From Candidatus Proelusimicrobium volucris (GTDB taxonomy: Bacteria; Elusimicrobiota; Elusimicrobia; Elusimicrobiales; Elusimicrobiaceae): a stretch of 64,000 nt of DNA. Under the pieces are notes generated by a model. The model had not been told where the DNA came from. It saw only the letters and a list, made by a program, of their open reading frames with translations, and made no database searches. Location of the stretch: positions 620,001 to 684,000 of the forward strand of contig CALUXD010000001.1 of the NCBI GenBank assembly GCA_944324665.1, read 5' to 3'. Below, in pieces: positions 26,013 through 37,460 of this stretch (its first letter is position 1; each line of letters begins with the position of its first letter). Position numbers and translations under genes: made by a program.

Positions 26013-27824
26013 TTACAGCTTTATCGGCAGCTTCCCTTTTGCTTCTTTATTGCCCAAGATAATTTCCGCCGTGGCCTGCGCGCTTAACTTGTTTACGCCG
26101 TATATCGCTATTACGTTTTTGGCTTGCGGATAGAATTTTATGTCGTAAGGGCTCATAAGCGACAGGAAAATAATATCTTTATCCTCTTTAAGCAGTTGTT
26201 CTATTGCTCTTTTTTGGCTGGGGATAGGTTTATCGGCCCATTGGAGACTGCCCAATATTACCAAATCGGCGTTGCTCATACATTCTTTTGCCCTTCTGAT
26301 GTCAATTTCCTTGGGGCGCAGATGCGCGTTATAATGTTCCACTTCCCAGCCCTTCTCCAAAAACGGGGCGTTTATTATCGGCAGCTGATCGGCAAAGCGG
26401 GACGGCGAGAAGAAAACGGAACATAATTTGGGATTATCTTTTTTCTTGATTTCAATTGGTTTTGTAGCTTCCTGCGTAAGCTGAAGCTGGGGCGAGGCCT
26501 CCCCAGTGAGATTTTTGGTATAGGGCAATACTCCCGGCTGCGAGCGGACTACGGTTACAGCTTCTTCCGCTATTTTGCCTGCATAAATATCAAAGGCTTT
26601 TATAGTATCAAAGACATCGCCGTGGTAGACATCCTCGTCAAAAAGGCCGAGTTTGACTTTTAGATCGAAAATCTTTTTGGCGGCTTCGTTTATTCTGTCC
26701 TCGGATATTTCAGCGCCGATTTTTTGCATAAGCTGTTTATGCGTAAGTTTTGGATCTCTCTTACTGGTAAGTATCATATCGACGCCCGCGTTTAAGGCTT
26801 TGGTGGCCGCCTCTATAAGGTTGCTGCCCTTAGTCGCGCCGGCCATATCTAAGCTGTCAGATATTACCAAGCCTTTAAAGCCCAGCTCGTCCTTAAGCAA
26901 ATCATTAAGGATTTTGGGGGAGAAAGTCGCCGGATTTTGTGGGTCTATAAAGTCGTAAACTATATGTGCCGTCATTATCCCCATAACGCCGTTGTCTATC
27001 GCTTGTTTAAACGGAGGAACGTGTGTGGTGTAAAACTCCTCCTTGGTCATATTCAGGCGCGGTAAATCCAGGTGCGAATCTATTACCGTTTCGCCGTGGC
27101 CGGGGAAATGTTTTGCCACCGCCATTATCCCGCCTTTTTGAAGCCCGTCGATAAGCGCGCTGCCCATATCGCCCACTACTTTGGTGTCGGAGCCAAACGA
27201 GCGCACCCCTATAATCGGATTTGCGGGGTTGATATTTACGTCTACCACAGGGGCGAAATTGATGTGCACACCCACGTTTTTCAATTCGGTTGCCACTATA
27301 TAAAATAAAGTGGCTGTATCTTCGGTATTTTGCGAAGCGGCGAGCATCATATTGGTAGGCAGATAGGGAAAGCCCAAAGTTACGGGGGTGTATACCGTTC
27401 CGCCTTCGTAATCTATGGAAATCAACAACGGTATTTTGTGAGGGCTTTTTTTTGCCCAGCTTTGCAATTTATCAATGAGTTTCTTTGTTTGGGGCAGCGA
27501 ATAATTGCCCCATTGTATCAGCACCCCGCCGACAAGCCCTTTTTGTATGGCGTCTTTGTATTTGTCGGCATTGTCTATATCCGTGGCGATGACAATTGTC
27601 TGCGCCAGTTTTTCCTGCATGGTTAAAGTATCAAATAGGGTTTGCGGTTCGTTGGGAATTTCCGGGTTTGCCGCCTTTGGCGGGAAATTCTCTTTTATCG
27701 CTTCGCTTTGGGATTGGACTTTTATAGCTTTCGGCTTCTGCGTCGGCGGGGTATTATTGCCGGGATTTTTGGCATAAGCCGAAAGTGTAAAAAGCAAAGC
27801 CAAGAGCAAGCTCAGCCGTTTCAT
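26013..27824 (-). CDS. Secreted GH3 glycosidase (beta-N-acetylhexosaminidase type)
   Basis: 603 residues beginning with a signal peptide (MKRLSLLLALLFTLSAYA), so it acts outside the cytoplasm. The GH3 barrel has 'KHFPGHGETVIDSHLDLPRL', the NagZ-type His/Asp acid-base loop, and the nucleophile Asp in 'LVISDSLDMAG'. A second alpha/beta domain follows at roughly 430-600. The likely substrate is beta-N-acetylglucosamine in peptidoglycan fragments. Known NagZ is cytoplasmic and single-domain, so this exported two-domain form resembles Bacteroidetes and Gram-positive exported homologs. I start it at 27824. ATGA overlaps the upstream phosphoesterase stop, and AGAGGA precedes it. Confidence 0.9.
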   Translation of the reverse strand: MKRLSLLLALLFTLSAYAKNPGNNTPPTQKPKAIKVQSQSEAIKENFPPKAANPEIPNEPQTLFDTLTMQEKLAQTIVIATDIDNADKYKDAIQKGLVGGVLIQWGNYSLPQTKKLIDKLQSWAKKSPHKIPLLISIDYEGGTVYTPVTLGFPYLPTNMMLAASQNTEDTATLFYIVATELKNVGVHINFAPVVDVNINPANPIIGVRSFGSDTKVVGDMGSALIDGLQKGGIMAVAKHFPGHGETVIDSHLDLPRLNMTKEEFYTTHVPPFKQAIDNGVMGIMTAHIVYDFIDPQNPATFSPKILNDLLKDELGFKGLVISDSLDMAGATKGSNLIEAATKALNAGVDMILTSKRDPKLTHKQLMQKIGAEISEDRINEAAKKIFDLKVKLGLFDEDVYHGDVFDTIKAFDIYAGKIAEEAVTVVRSQPGVLPYTKNLTGEASPQLQLTQEATKPIEIKKKDNPKLCSVFFSPSRFADQLPIINAPFLEKGWEVEHYNAHLRPKEIDIRRAKECMSNADLVILGSLQWADKPIPSQKRAIEQLLKEDKDIIFLSLMSPYDIKFYPQAKNVIAIYGVNKLSAQATAEIILGNKEAKGKLPIKL

Positions 27825-28915
27825 TGTTGGTCCTCTTTTAAGGTTATCACGGGCAGCTCGTTCATGGTGCCAAGCCTGAAAGGAGGGCCCCAATAAAATG
27901 TGCCGGAACTTACGTACAGGTTTGTTTTGTCCTTGGTATAAAGGCCGTTTATGTATGGGAACTTCAAAGCCGTTAGATATTTAAAGGGCCAAATTTGGCC
28001 GTTATGCGTATGTCCGCTAAGCATTAGGCCGATTTTATTATTGGCCGCCTCTTCAAAATACAAAGGCGTATGGGAGAGCAAAATATTATAGTTGCTGTTA
28101 AATACGGTGCCGTTTCTTATGATTTGCTCAAAGTAATGTGGTTTTATGCCAGAGGTAACAATGTCGTTTACTCCCACGATGTTTATTTTGCCGACATAAG
28201 CTGTTTTATTTTGGAGCGGAATAATGCCCGCTGCTCTATACATGTCCATATTGGCGTTAACTCCGCTGTAATATTCGTGATTGCCGGGGACCCCGTATTT
28301 CCCTAACTTGGCGTGCATGTTTTTGACGTTTTCTATAAAGAGAGGGGCATATCTTCCGGCATATTCAAAAATATCACCCGTGAAGAAAATAAAATCCGGC
28401 TCCAATTCGTTTATCTGTTTGGTTAGCTTTGCCACTCTGGAGGGGGTTACCGTCCCGCCGAAATGAGTATCGGATAAGTGGACTATTTTTATCCCGTCTG
28501 TGCCTGGCACGTCGGTATTAACGGTAATATTAACAATGGCAGGCTGCTTGAAAGCATTATAAGCGCCTTTTGCGGATATAATAAAAGCTATTATCATTAC
28601 AAATACGCCCAAAGGTATTTTGAGCGGGTGCCCCGTCAATTTGAAAAGCAGCTGCAGTGCCATAGCCGCCATTACCGTTAGGAAATATAAGAACAGAAGT
28701 CCCAAAAGAATATGCCCAGCCACCTGTAATGCGTATGAGAAATTATTATATACCTGATGCGGTATTATGAACGCGGCAAGCAAAAACAGCGTCAGTAAAG
28801 CGGGCGCTATTTTTGCCGTAAGATTAAAAGAGAGAAAAGGGGTGTTAAGGCAAGTCCAAGCTATACTTACATAGCTCATCAAGAGTACGGTTATAAGCAA
28901 AAATATCAAAAACAT
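27821..28915 (-). CDS. Membrane-anchored metallophosphoesterase
   Basis: 364 residues. About four hydrophobic helices occupy residues 1-125. A calcineurin-like domain follows with all five motifs: 'LSDTHFGG', 'FFTGDIFE', 'GNHEYYSG', 'LLSHTP' and 'SGHTHNGQIWPF'. Family members of this architecture (YkuE/YaeI-like) are proposed to cleave lipid-linked or nucleotide diphosphates such as UDP-sugar lipids. The substrate here is unknown. It starts 5 nt after the asparaginase-like gene and overlaps the GH3 gene by 4 nt. Confidence 0.9.
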   Translation of the reverse strand: MFLIFLLITVLLMSYVSIAWTCLNTPFLSFNLTAKIAPALLTLFLLAAFIIPHQVYNNFSYALQVAGHILLGLLFLYFLTVMAAMALQLLFKLTGHPLKIPLGVFVMIIAFIISAKGAYNAFKQPAIVNITVNTDVPGTDGIKIVHLSDTHFGGTVTPSRVAKLTKQINELEPDFIFFTGDIFEYAGRYAPLFIENVKNMHAKLGKYGVPGNHEYYSGVNANMDMYRAAGIIPLQNKTAYVGKINIVGVNDIVTSGIKPHYFEQIIRNGTVFNSNYNILLSHTPLYFEEAANNKIGLMLSGHTHNGQIWPFKYLTALKFPYINGLYTKDKTNLYVSSGTFYWGPPFRLGTMNELPVITLKEDQQ

Positions 28916-28920
28916 AAAAT

Positions 28921-29409
28921 TTACACCTTGGAAACGAAAATTCCTTTCTTTTTATTTTTTGTGACATTATCAAAGGAGAACAATTTCCCGTTCATCGCGA
29001 CATATACCCCGTTGGGCAGCGACTGGGAAAAAGCCATGGCGGTCGCCAAATTAAATATACCGTCGGAAGTGCCGAATTTATAAGGGATCATTGCACCGGT
29101 AAGAACTATGGTTTTGTTTTTTACTTTTGCCCCCAAATAGCGGGCGGTTTGTTCCATGGTATCGGTACCGTGCGTAATGACGATACTGTTTTCTTTGGCG
29201 TTTTTGCAGGTTTTCGCTATTTCCGCTCTGTCTTTTTCGGACATAAACAAACTGTCTTTAAGCATAAGCTGCGTTATTGCCACAGGCAGGCGGCAACGCC
29301 CCATTTTAAGCACTTCTTTAAGGTGGGTACGGGTAAAGAAGAGTTCGCCCGTAAGTTCATTGTATTCTTTGTCGAAAGTACCGCCAGTCGCTATAATTCT
29401 TACCGCCAT
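28921..29409 (-). CDS. Short asparaginase-domain protein
   Basis: 162 residues equal to only the N-terminal alpha/beta half of type I/II L-asparaginase. The active-site threonines are kept: T11 in 'ATGGTFDK' and T82-D83 in 'ITHGTDTMEQTA', followed by 'VLTGAMIP'. The usual C-terminal domain, which completes the dimer site, is missing. Stand-alone N-terminal asparaginase-domain proteins of this size are known in other bacteria, so it is probably not a fragment. The ribosome-binding site is AAGGAG. Activity on asparagine is not assured. Confidence 0.85.
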   Translation of the reverse strand: MAVRIIATGGTFDKEYNELTGELFFTRTHLKEVLKMGRCRLPVAITQLMLKDSLFMSEKDRAEIAKTCKNAKENSIVITHGTDTMEQTARYLGAKVKNKTIVLTGAMIPYKFGTSDGIFNLATAMAFSQSLPNGVYVAMNGKLFSFDNVTKNKKKGIFVSKV

Positions 29410-29453
29410 CTAGAATCTCCTTGAGGATTGATAGAAAGTTCCTAAATAAAAAG

Positions 29454-29459
29454 TATAAT
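29454..29459 (+). promoter_or_regulatory. Putative gltX -10 box
   Basis: A perfect TATAAT lies 33 nt before the gltX ATG. TTGATA at 29428-29433 could be a -35 but the spacing of 20 nt is long. Confidence 0.45.
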
Positions 29460-29492
29460 ATATTTATAGAATAAACAAGAGGTTTTTATATT

Positions 29493-30953
29493 ATGACTAT
29501 AAGAGTAAGATTTGCCCCCTCGCCGACAGGGCACCTTCATATCGGCGGATTAAGGACGGCGCTTTTCAACTATCTTTTTGCTAAAAAAGAAGGCGGTACT
29601 TTCATTTTAAGAATAGAGGATACCGACGAAGAAAGATCAACACAAGAATCCGTTGACGCTATATATCAGGGTTTGATGTGGGCAGGTTTGACTTGGGACG
29701 AAGGCCCGATGCCCGACGGCAGCGTCAAGGGGAATTTTCCACCGTATTACCAGGCGCAGCGTGCGGATATGGGCATATACAAAAAATATATAGATCAGCT
29801 TTTGGCGGAAGGCAAAGCATATAAATGCTATTGCACGCCCGAGGAACTTGAGGATATGCGCCAAAAAGCGCATGCGGAGCATAGGCCTCCCCGTTATCCG
29901 GGCAAATGCCGCAATCTTACCAAAGAACAGCAGGCCGAGCTTGAGGCCCAGGGCCGCAAATACGTAATACGTTTCAAAATGCCGAGCGAAGGCGAAACGG
30001 TATTTAACGATTTAATCCGCGGGGAAGTTAGCTTTGCCAATAGGGATTTGTACGACTTGGTAATACAAAAGACCAGCGGATATCCGACTTATAACTTTGC
30101 CTGTGTGATAGACGATCATCTTATGGAAATGACGCATATTATCCGCGGCGATGACCACATTTCCAATACGCCGGCGCAAATACAGATGTATAGGGCTTTG
30201 GGGTGGAAGGAACCTATTTTCGCGCATCTCTCGATGATACACGGCCCCGACGGTACGAAACTTTCTAAGCGCCACGGCGATACCAGCGTAATAGAATACA
30301 AGCGCCAAGGCTTTTTGCCTGAGGCGATGATAAACTACTTGGCGCTTTTGGGCTGGAGTACGCCCGATTCGCAACAGCTTTTCGCGCCCGGCGAACTGGA
30401 AGAGAAATTTGATATTAAGGGCTGCCAAAAAAGCCCCGCCGTATTCGATACGGTAAAACTTATGTGGATGAACGGGGATTATATAAGGCAGCTTAGCTCC
30501 AAGGAGCTTTTAAACAGGGCCAAACCGTTTATAGAGGAAGCCGGCATAGCCAAGGGCGTAGACGAAGAACGGCTTGAGCAAATAGTCGCGTTGGAGCAGG
30601 AGAAATATAAAACTTTGAGGGAAATACCCGATCTGATAAGTTTCTTCTTTACCGATGAAGTCAAATTCGACGAAGCCGCCGTAAATAAAGTTTTCAAGAC
30701 GGAAACCGCAAAGAAAGCGCTTGAACTGATGATAGATAAATACGGCGCCTTGCAGGACTTCACCGAGCAAACGTTGGAACAAACCGCCAGAGCAGCCGCA
30801 AAGGAAGCGGGTTTGAAAGCGGGGCAGATTTTCCACCCCGTAAGAGTGGCGGTATCGGGCAGAACCAACGGCCCCACATTATTCAAAATGCTTGAATATA
30901 TGGGTAAAGATATGGTATTAAAGAGAATGAGGGCTGCTTTGCAATATTGCTAG
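29493..30953 (+). CDS. gltX: Glutamyl-tRNA synthetase
   Basis: Class I synthetase of 486 residues. It shows 'PSPTGHLHIGGLRTALFNY' with the HIGH box and 'KLSKRHG' as the KMSKS equivalent. 'YCTPEELEDMRQKA' follows in the catalytic core, and the C-terminal helical anticodon-binding domain is present. It could be discriminating or non-discriminating. No gatCAB or glnS was seen here to decide. AGAGG precedes the ATG by 10 nt. Confidence 0.96.
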   Translation: MTIRVRFAPSPTGHLHIGGLRTALFNYLFAKKEGGTFILRIEDTDEERSTQESVDAIYQGLMWAGLTWDEGPMPDGSVKGNFPPYYQAQRADMGIYKKYIDQLLAEGKAYKCYCTPEELEDMRQKAHAEHRPPRYPGKCRNLTKEQQAELEAQGRKYVIRFKMPSEGETVFNDLIRGEVSFANRDLYDLVIQKTSGYPTYNFACVIDDHLMEMTHIIRGDDHISNTPAQIQMYRALGWKEPIFAHLSMIHGPDGTKLSKRHGDTSVIEYKRQGFLPEAMINYLALLGWSTPDSQQLFAPGELEEKFDIKGCQKSPAVFDTVKLMWMNGDYIRQLSSKELLNRAKPFIEEAGIAKGVDEERLEQIVALEQEKYKTLREIPDLISFFFTDEVKFDEAAVNKVFKTETAKKALELMIDKYGALQDFTEQTLEQTARAAAKEAGLKAGQIFHPVRVAVSGRTNGPTLFKMLEYMGKDMVLKRMRAALQYC

Positions 30954-30973
30954 ATATAGGAAAAGGGGCGAGG

Positions 30974-32890
30974 ATGAAATATTGGTATCTGAAGGGGGCG
31001 GACGTAGTGGGGCCGCTTCCGGTGGGGGAAATAGTAAACGATGCGGAATTTTCGGCGGATACTTTTGTCTGTCCGGAACATGAAAGCGAAAACAGCGAGG
31101 CTTGGAAACCGGCCGAGCAGTATATGCAGGACTTCGGTTATTTCTTGGATCCTTCTCATTACGCAAAACCTTCGGAGGATTCCCCTGCGCCAAAAGAGCC
31201 GAACGAAGAAAAGGAAGATATTCCCTCTAAAGATTCCTCGCCTCTGGGGCAATCCTCTCAGACATCAACGGAAGAACGCCCTTTCTCTGAGCATTCTTTA
31301 AATGAATTACCCCAAGGGGAGAATCTTTCCGACGTCAAACCGATATTTTCGGAAGGCGAGAAAGCTTTGCCTGAAGGGGGCGAGCATCTCTTCGAGCCTA
31401 AGCCGATAGTTGAAGATTTGCCTAAGGCTTATGCCGAACAGGAGAAAGAGGAATCACCTCTTCCCGAGGAAAAGGCCCCTACCGAATATAATGTTTATAC
31501 CGAACGAGTGAATCTTAATGATTTGCCTGCGGAGAGCGAGGCCTCTATGGAGGAAACGATACACGCGCGCTCGCCCCTCAATGCGGCTATGGACGATAAT
31601 TTACTTGACGAAATACCCGCCGCGGCCGTTTTGGGCAACAGGGAAGAGAATATAGAACAGGCCTTAAAAGAACCTTCCGACGATATAAAGGGGGAAGAGG
31701 CGGAAGTCGTTTTCAACGAAGAGGAAACTTTGGCCAAGGAAGAGTCATCTTCCCCGGATAAGATTTTTAAGGAAGAATCTTCTCATAGCGAAGCGGTTGT
31801 AGTGGCGCCTGAGGAGGGGGAGGCTTCCTCTGTTAAAGAGGAAAACTCGAACCCGAACGAAAATCCCGGGCGTAAGATATTAAGGGAAGAACAAGCCAAA
31901 GCCGCCGCGATTAAAGATGAGGAAGACGCCGACGATCTGGACGAGCCGGAAACGGAAAGAGAAGAAAGTGACGACTCTTTGGAAACTTTTACTTCTTCCG
32001 CGCCGGTAGTTCATATAGATCCGGAGGACGAGCAGTCTTTTAAAAATAAAGTTTTGCCGCGCGCAACGATAACGGAAGATGAGGGTGACGGCGCAGAACG
32101 TGAGGAAGAGGACTATTTTGAAGATTCCGAAAAAAGGGATATCCTTTCCATAGACGACGAAAAAGAGTATGGCGTGCATTCTTCTCCCAACCACGGCATT
32201 ATTGAGGAAAATCACGAGGTTGACACCGGCTTATTATCGGTCCAAGATTCGGTAAACAGCCAATTTGTAAAGCCGGCCCCCACTACTAGCGGAAAGATAA
32301 TAAGCTCAAGCGACGGAAGGGTGCGCGAGCCGAAGAACAAACGGAACGACCTGATATATATAATGGTAATGTTTATGGTCGTTTTGGTGATAGTGGCTTT
32401 GATGATGATGTTCACTTCGGAACAGAGCAAAGAAGGCGCAAGCGCGAAAGGGACGCAAACTCAGCAGGCGAGTGCGGGCGCTATGGATATGGAAGATCAA
32501 ATTTCGCGCTCGGTGATACAGGGGATAGATGAGGGTATGGCTTCGCCGGAAGTTCCGTTTGCCTCCGCTCCTATAAAGAACGGCAATCTGACGCAAAACA
32601 ACGGCAGTGTGCAAGACACGACGCAGGACATGGCGCGCTATTGCGAGAATTTGGTTCGGAATTACAGGCTTGCCGACGGTACTACGATAGATGAGCGATT
32701 TGGTAAGATATACGGCGCGGATTATCAAACTAGATGGGGCAGCAATTTGCTGCATGGCAATACTTACGTGGTGGAATTTTTCGCTTCCAAAGTTAGGTCC
32801 GAGCCGATAAGATATATGTTCTCTGTGAATGCGAGCAACGGAGAGATAGGCGGCATGAACAATGCCGCAGTAGATTTAGTAGGTAAATAA
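30974..32890 (+). CDS. Membrane protein with N-terminal GYF-like domain and acidic linker
   Basis: 638 residues. Residues 1-60 match the GYF_2/DUF4339 pattern ('YWYLKGADVVGPLPVGEIV', then 'FVCPE'). A disordered stretch of about 390 residues rich in Glu, Asp, Ser and Pro follows. One membrane helix ('LIYIMVMFMVVLVIVALMMM') lies near residues 459-480, and about 160 residues follow on the far side. The N-terminus would be cytoplasmic. I start it at 30974. An in-frame upstream codon at 30947 lies inside gltX. It is 17 nt before pilT. Partner proteins and function are unknown. Confidence 0.75.
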   Translation: MKYWYLKGADVVGPLPVGEIVNDAEFSADTFVCPEHESENSEAWKPAEQYMQDFGYFLDPSHYAKPSEDSPAPKEPNEEKEDIPSKDSSPLGQSSQTSTEERPFSEHSLNELPQGENLSDVKPIFSEGEKALPEGGEHLFEPKPIVEDLPKAYAEQEKEESPLPEEKAPTEYNVYTERVNLNDLPAESEASMEETIHARSPLNAAMDDNLLDEIPAAAVLGNREENIEQALKEPSDDIKGEEAEVVFNEEETLAKEESSSPDKIFKEESSHSEAVVVAPEEGEASSVKEENSNPNENPGRKILREEQAKAAAIKDEEDADDLDEPETEREESDDSLETFTSSAPVVHIDPEDEQSFKNKVLPRATITEDEGDGAEREEEDYFEDSEKRDILSIDDEKEYGVHSSPNHGIIEENHEVDTGLLSVQDSVNSQFVKPAPTTSGKIISSSDGRVREPKNKRNDLIYIMVMFMVVLVIVALMMMFTSEQSKEGASAKGTQTQQASAGAMDMEDQISRSVIQGIDEGMASPEVPFASAPIKNGNLTQNNGSVQDTTQDMARYCENLVRNYRLADGTTIDERFGKIYGADYQTRWGSNLLHGNTYVVEFFASKVRSEPIRYMFSVNASNGEIGGMNNAAVDLVGK

Positions 32891-32907
32891 AATTTATAGG
32901 AGCAATT

Positions 32908-34002
32908 ATGGGAAACGGAAGCGGTAAAGATTTGTTAACATTAGACGTATTATTTCAGTTGATGAAGAGCAAGAACGCGTCGGATCTGCATTTGACGGTA
33001 GGGGTTCCTCCCATTTTGCGTATAGACGGCAAGTTGTTTCAGACTCCGTATGAGGTTCTAACTTCGGAACGGATACAAAATTTGATATATGCGGTAATGA
33101 GCGAGGAGCAAAAAGGCCGTTTTGAATCCACCAACGAATTGGATTTTGCCATTTCCTTAAAGAATTTTGGCAGAATGAGAGTCAATTTATACAGACAGCG
33201 CGGCAGCATGGGCGTGGCGATAAGGGCTATTCCGTTTGACTTTAAAACTTTCAGGCAGTTGGGTTTGCCCGCGGCGGTAGATTCTTTGGTGCATATGACC
33301 AAAGGCTTGGTATTGGTGACGGGGCCTACCGGTTCGGGAAAATCTACGACTTTAGCTAGCATTATAAACTTTATAAACGAACATTACGGTTATCATATAA
33401 TGACGGTGGAAGACCCGATAGAATTTATTCACGAGCATAAAAGAAGCATCGTGAACCAGAGGGAAGTAGGGCAGGATACGAAAGATTTCGCCACGGCGTT
33501 AAGATATGTGTTAAGGCAGGATCCGGACGTCATTTTAATAGGCGAAATGCGCGACTTGGAAACGACGCAGCAGGCTTTAAACGCGGCGGAAACGGGTCAC
33601 TTGGTATTCGGCACTTTGCACACCAGTGACGCTATGCAGACGATAAACCGCATATTGGATATGTTCCCGCCGAATCAACAGGAGCAGGCGAGGACGCAGC
33701 TGTCTTTCGTATTGGAAGGTATTATCTCTCAGCAACTGTTGCAGACGGCCGACGGCAAAGGCCGTATATTGGCGCCGGAAGTTTTATTGGCGACGCCTGC
33801 CGTAAGGGCTTTGATAAGGGATAAGAAAATAGAGCAGCTTGTCCACGTAATGCAGACCAGCCAGCAGCAGGGTATGCAGACGATGAACCAATGCCTTGGC
33901 GATTTGTATCTGGCCAACAAGATAACGTATCAAGAGGCGGTGTTCCACTCCAACGACGTCAACGATTTGAAGGCGTATTTGGAACAGCGCATGAGACGCT
34001 AG
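32908..34002 (+). CDS. pilT: Twitching motility retraction ATPase PilT
   Basis: Hexameric ATPase that drives retraction of type IV pili. The 364-residue protein has an N-terminal PAS-like domain ('ASDLHLTVGVPPILRIDG'), Walker A GPTGSGKST at 139-147, Asp box 'VEDPIEFIH', Walker B with E213 ('DPDVILIGEMRDLE') and a His box 'LVFGTLHTSDA'. Length and motifs match PilT rather than the longer PilB. No other pilus genes lie next to it except the upstream GYF-like membrane protein. It ends at a strong terminator. Confidence 0.93.
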   Translation: MGNGSGKDLLTLDVLFQLMKSKNASDLHLTVGVPPILRIDGKLFQTPYEVLTSERIQNLIYAVMSEEQKGRFESTNELDFAISLKNFGRMRVNLYRQRGSMGVAIRAIPFDFKTFRQLGLPAAVDSLVHMTKGLVLVTGPTGSGKSTTLASIINFINEHYGYHIMTVEDPIEFIHEHKRSIVNQREVGQDTKDFATALRYVLRQDPDVILIGEMRDLETTQQALNAAETGHLVFGTLHTSDAMQTINRILDMFPPNQQEQARTQLSFVLEGIISQQLLQTADGKGRILAPEVLLATPAVRALIRDKKIEQLVHVMQTSQQQGMQTMNQCLGDLYLANKITYQEAVFHSNDVNDLKAYLEQRMRR

Positions 34003-34020
34003 TCAAAAATGATTTAGAAG

Positions 34021-34057
34021 ATAACTATCCTCTTAAAAGGGGATAGTTATTTTTTTG
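34021..34057 (+). terminator. Terminator after pilT
   Basis: ATAACTATCC (34021-34030) pairs with GGATAGTTAT (34041-34050), followed by TTTTTTTG. Confidence 0.92.
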
Positions 34058-34092
34058 TTAGAATATATAAAAATAAAAAAGCGGAGGGCTTT

Positions 34093-35184
34093 ATGCGAGA
34101 CGCAAATTTCTACGAGGATCTTTTAGACGATAATAAGCCTTTGGAAGTATTGGAAGATTTGGCTTCTTATAAAGGACGCGACGCGAAAATTTATTATTTA
34201 ATGGCGGAAGCGCGGCGTATGCTCGGCCATTTTGAAGAGGCGATAGTATTGTATTCAAAGGCCGATTCTTACAATAAAATACCAGCCAAAGCCGGCGCTG
34301 AAGAAGGGGAAGAATTCCTTTTATTCAAGCTGGATATAGCTTTGGCGATGTCAAAATGTTACAGAACTTTGGGCATAGCGCAGACGGCTTATGACGTGGC
34401 CTCACAGGCGTTTGATATGGCCGAGAAACAGCAGTTTTTGGATTATGCTATGACGGCTTTGCAGGAGATGGGAATGTCTTTAAGAGCGCTTGGGCGCCTT
34501 GACGAAGCCGCGCAGTTATTAAAAGAAGTTTTAAGCTATTACGAAAGCGAAAAGGACACCGCCGGAATATCGTTTATATACTGGGCTTTGGGCGGAATAT
34601 GCCGTTTGAAAGGGCAGTTTAAGGAGGGGATAGAATATTTTAAATTAGCGATAAAATTGGCCAAACGCGCGAAGGATAAAATGTCGGAGGCATACGGCTA
34701 TTGCGGGCTTGCGGGTATCAGCAGGATAGCGGGCGACATTAAAGGCTGCGTGGATAATTATAAAAAGGCGGAGGCGATATTTAAAAACAGCGAAGACATA
34801 TTCGGCAAAGCCTACACTAACTGCGGAATGGCAAACGGGCTTAGACAACTTGGCAATTATGACGAGGCTTTAAAACGCTATAAGCGTGCCGACACTTTAT
34901 ACACCAGTATAAACGACACGGTGGATTTGGGTTTTGTCAAATGGGGCAAGGCCGATGTGCTGAAAAGGAAGAATAAACTTAAAGAGGCTCTGGCGGAACT
35001 TAAAGAGGCCAAGGAACTTTTTGCTTCCTCGGACGAAATACGCGGACAGCTTCTTACGGAGTTCTCTTTGGCGCAGCTTATCTATGCTTTGGGCGATACC
35101 AAGACGGCGGAAAGCATTTACGACGCCGCTTTAAAGCGCTGCAAAAAAGAAGGCTTATATACCTATATGGAAAGTTATACTTGA
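34093..35184 (+). CDS. Tetratricopeptide-repeat protein
   Basis: 363 residues made almost entirely of TPR helices. At least six repeats of about 40 residues are visible, for example 'EEAIVLYSKADSYNK', 'KEGIEYFKLAIKLAKRAKD', 'CVDNYKKAEAIFKNSED' and 'DEALKRYKRADTLYTSIND'. There is no signal peptide and no catalytic domain, so it is a cytoplasmic protein-interaction scaffold. Its partner is unknown. A GCGGAGGG ribosome-binding site lies 4 nt before the ATG. It stands alone between two terminators. Confidence 0.85.
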   Translation: MRDANFYEDLLDDNKPLEVLEDLASYKGRDAKIYYLMAEARRMLGHFEEAIVLYSKADSYNKIPAKAGAEEGEEFLLFKLDIALAMSKCYRTLGIAQTAYDVASQAFDMAEKQQFLDYAMTALQEMGMSLRALGRLDEAAQLLKEVLSYYESEKDTAGISFIYWALGGICRLKGQFKEGIEYFKLAIKLAKRAKDKMSEAYGYCGLAGISRIAGDIKGCVDNYKKAEAIFKNSEDIFGKAYTNCGMANGLRQLGNYDEALKRYKRADTLYTSINDTVDLGFVKWGKADVLKRKNKLKEALAELKEAKELFASSDEIRGQLLTEFSLAQLIYALGDTKTAESIYDAALKRCKKEGLYTYMESYT

Positions 35185-35201
35185 TATTTTATCTGCCTAA
35201 T

Positions 35202-35233
35202 AAAAAAGCCCCGATATAAAATCGGGGTTTTTT
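35202..35233. terminator. Bidirectional terminator between the TPR gene and tgt
   Basis: AAAAAGCCCCGAT (35202-35214) pairs with ATCGGGGTTTTTT (35221-35233) and has T-runs on both strands. Confidence 0.9.
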
Positions 35234-35246
35234 AAATGTCTTGATT

Positions 35247-37459
<2,213 letters not shown>

Positions 37460-37460
37460 A

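Noticed and set aside
28921-29409. Asparaginase gene as a truncated pseudogene
   Set aside because: It has a good ribosome-binding site, intact catalytic residues and a tight operon position. Single-domain members are known.
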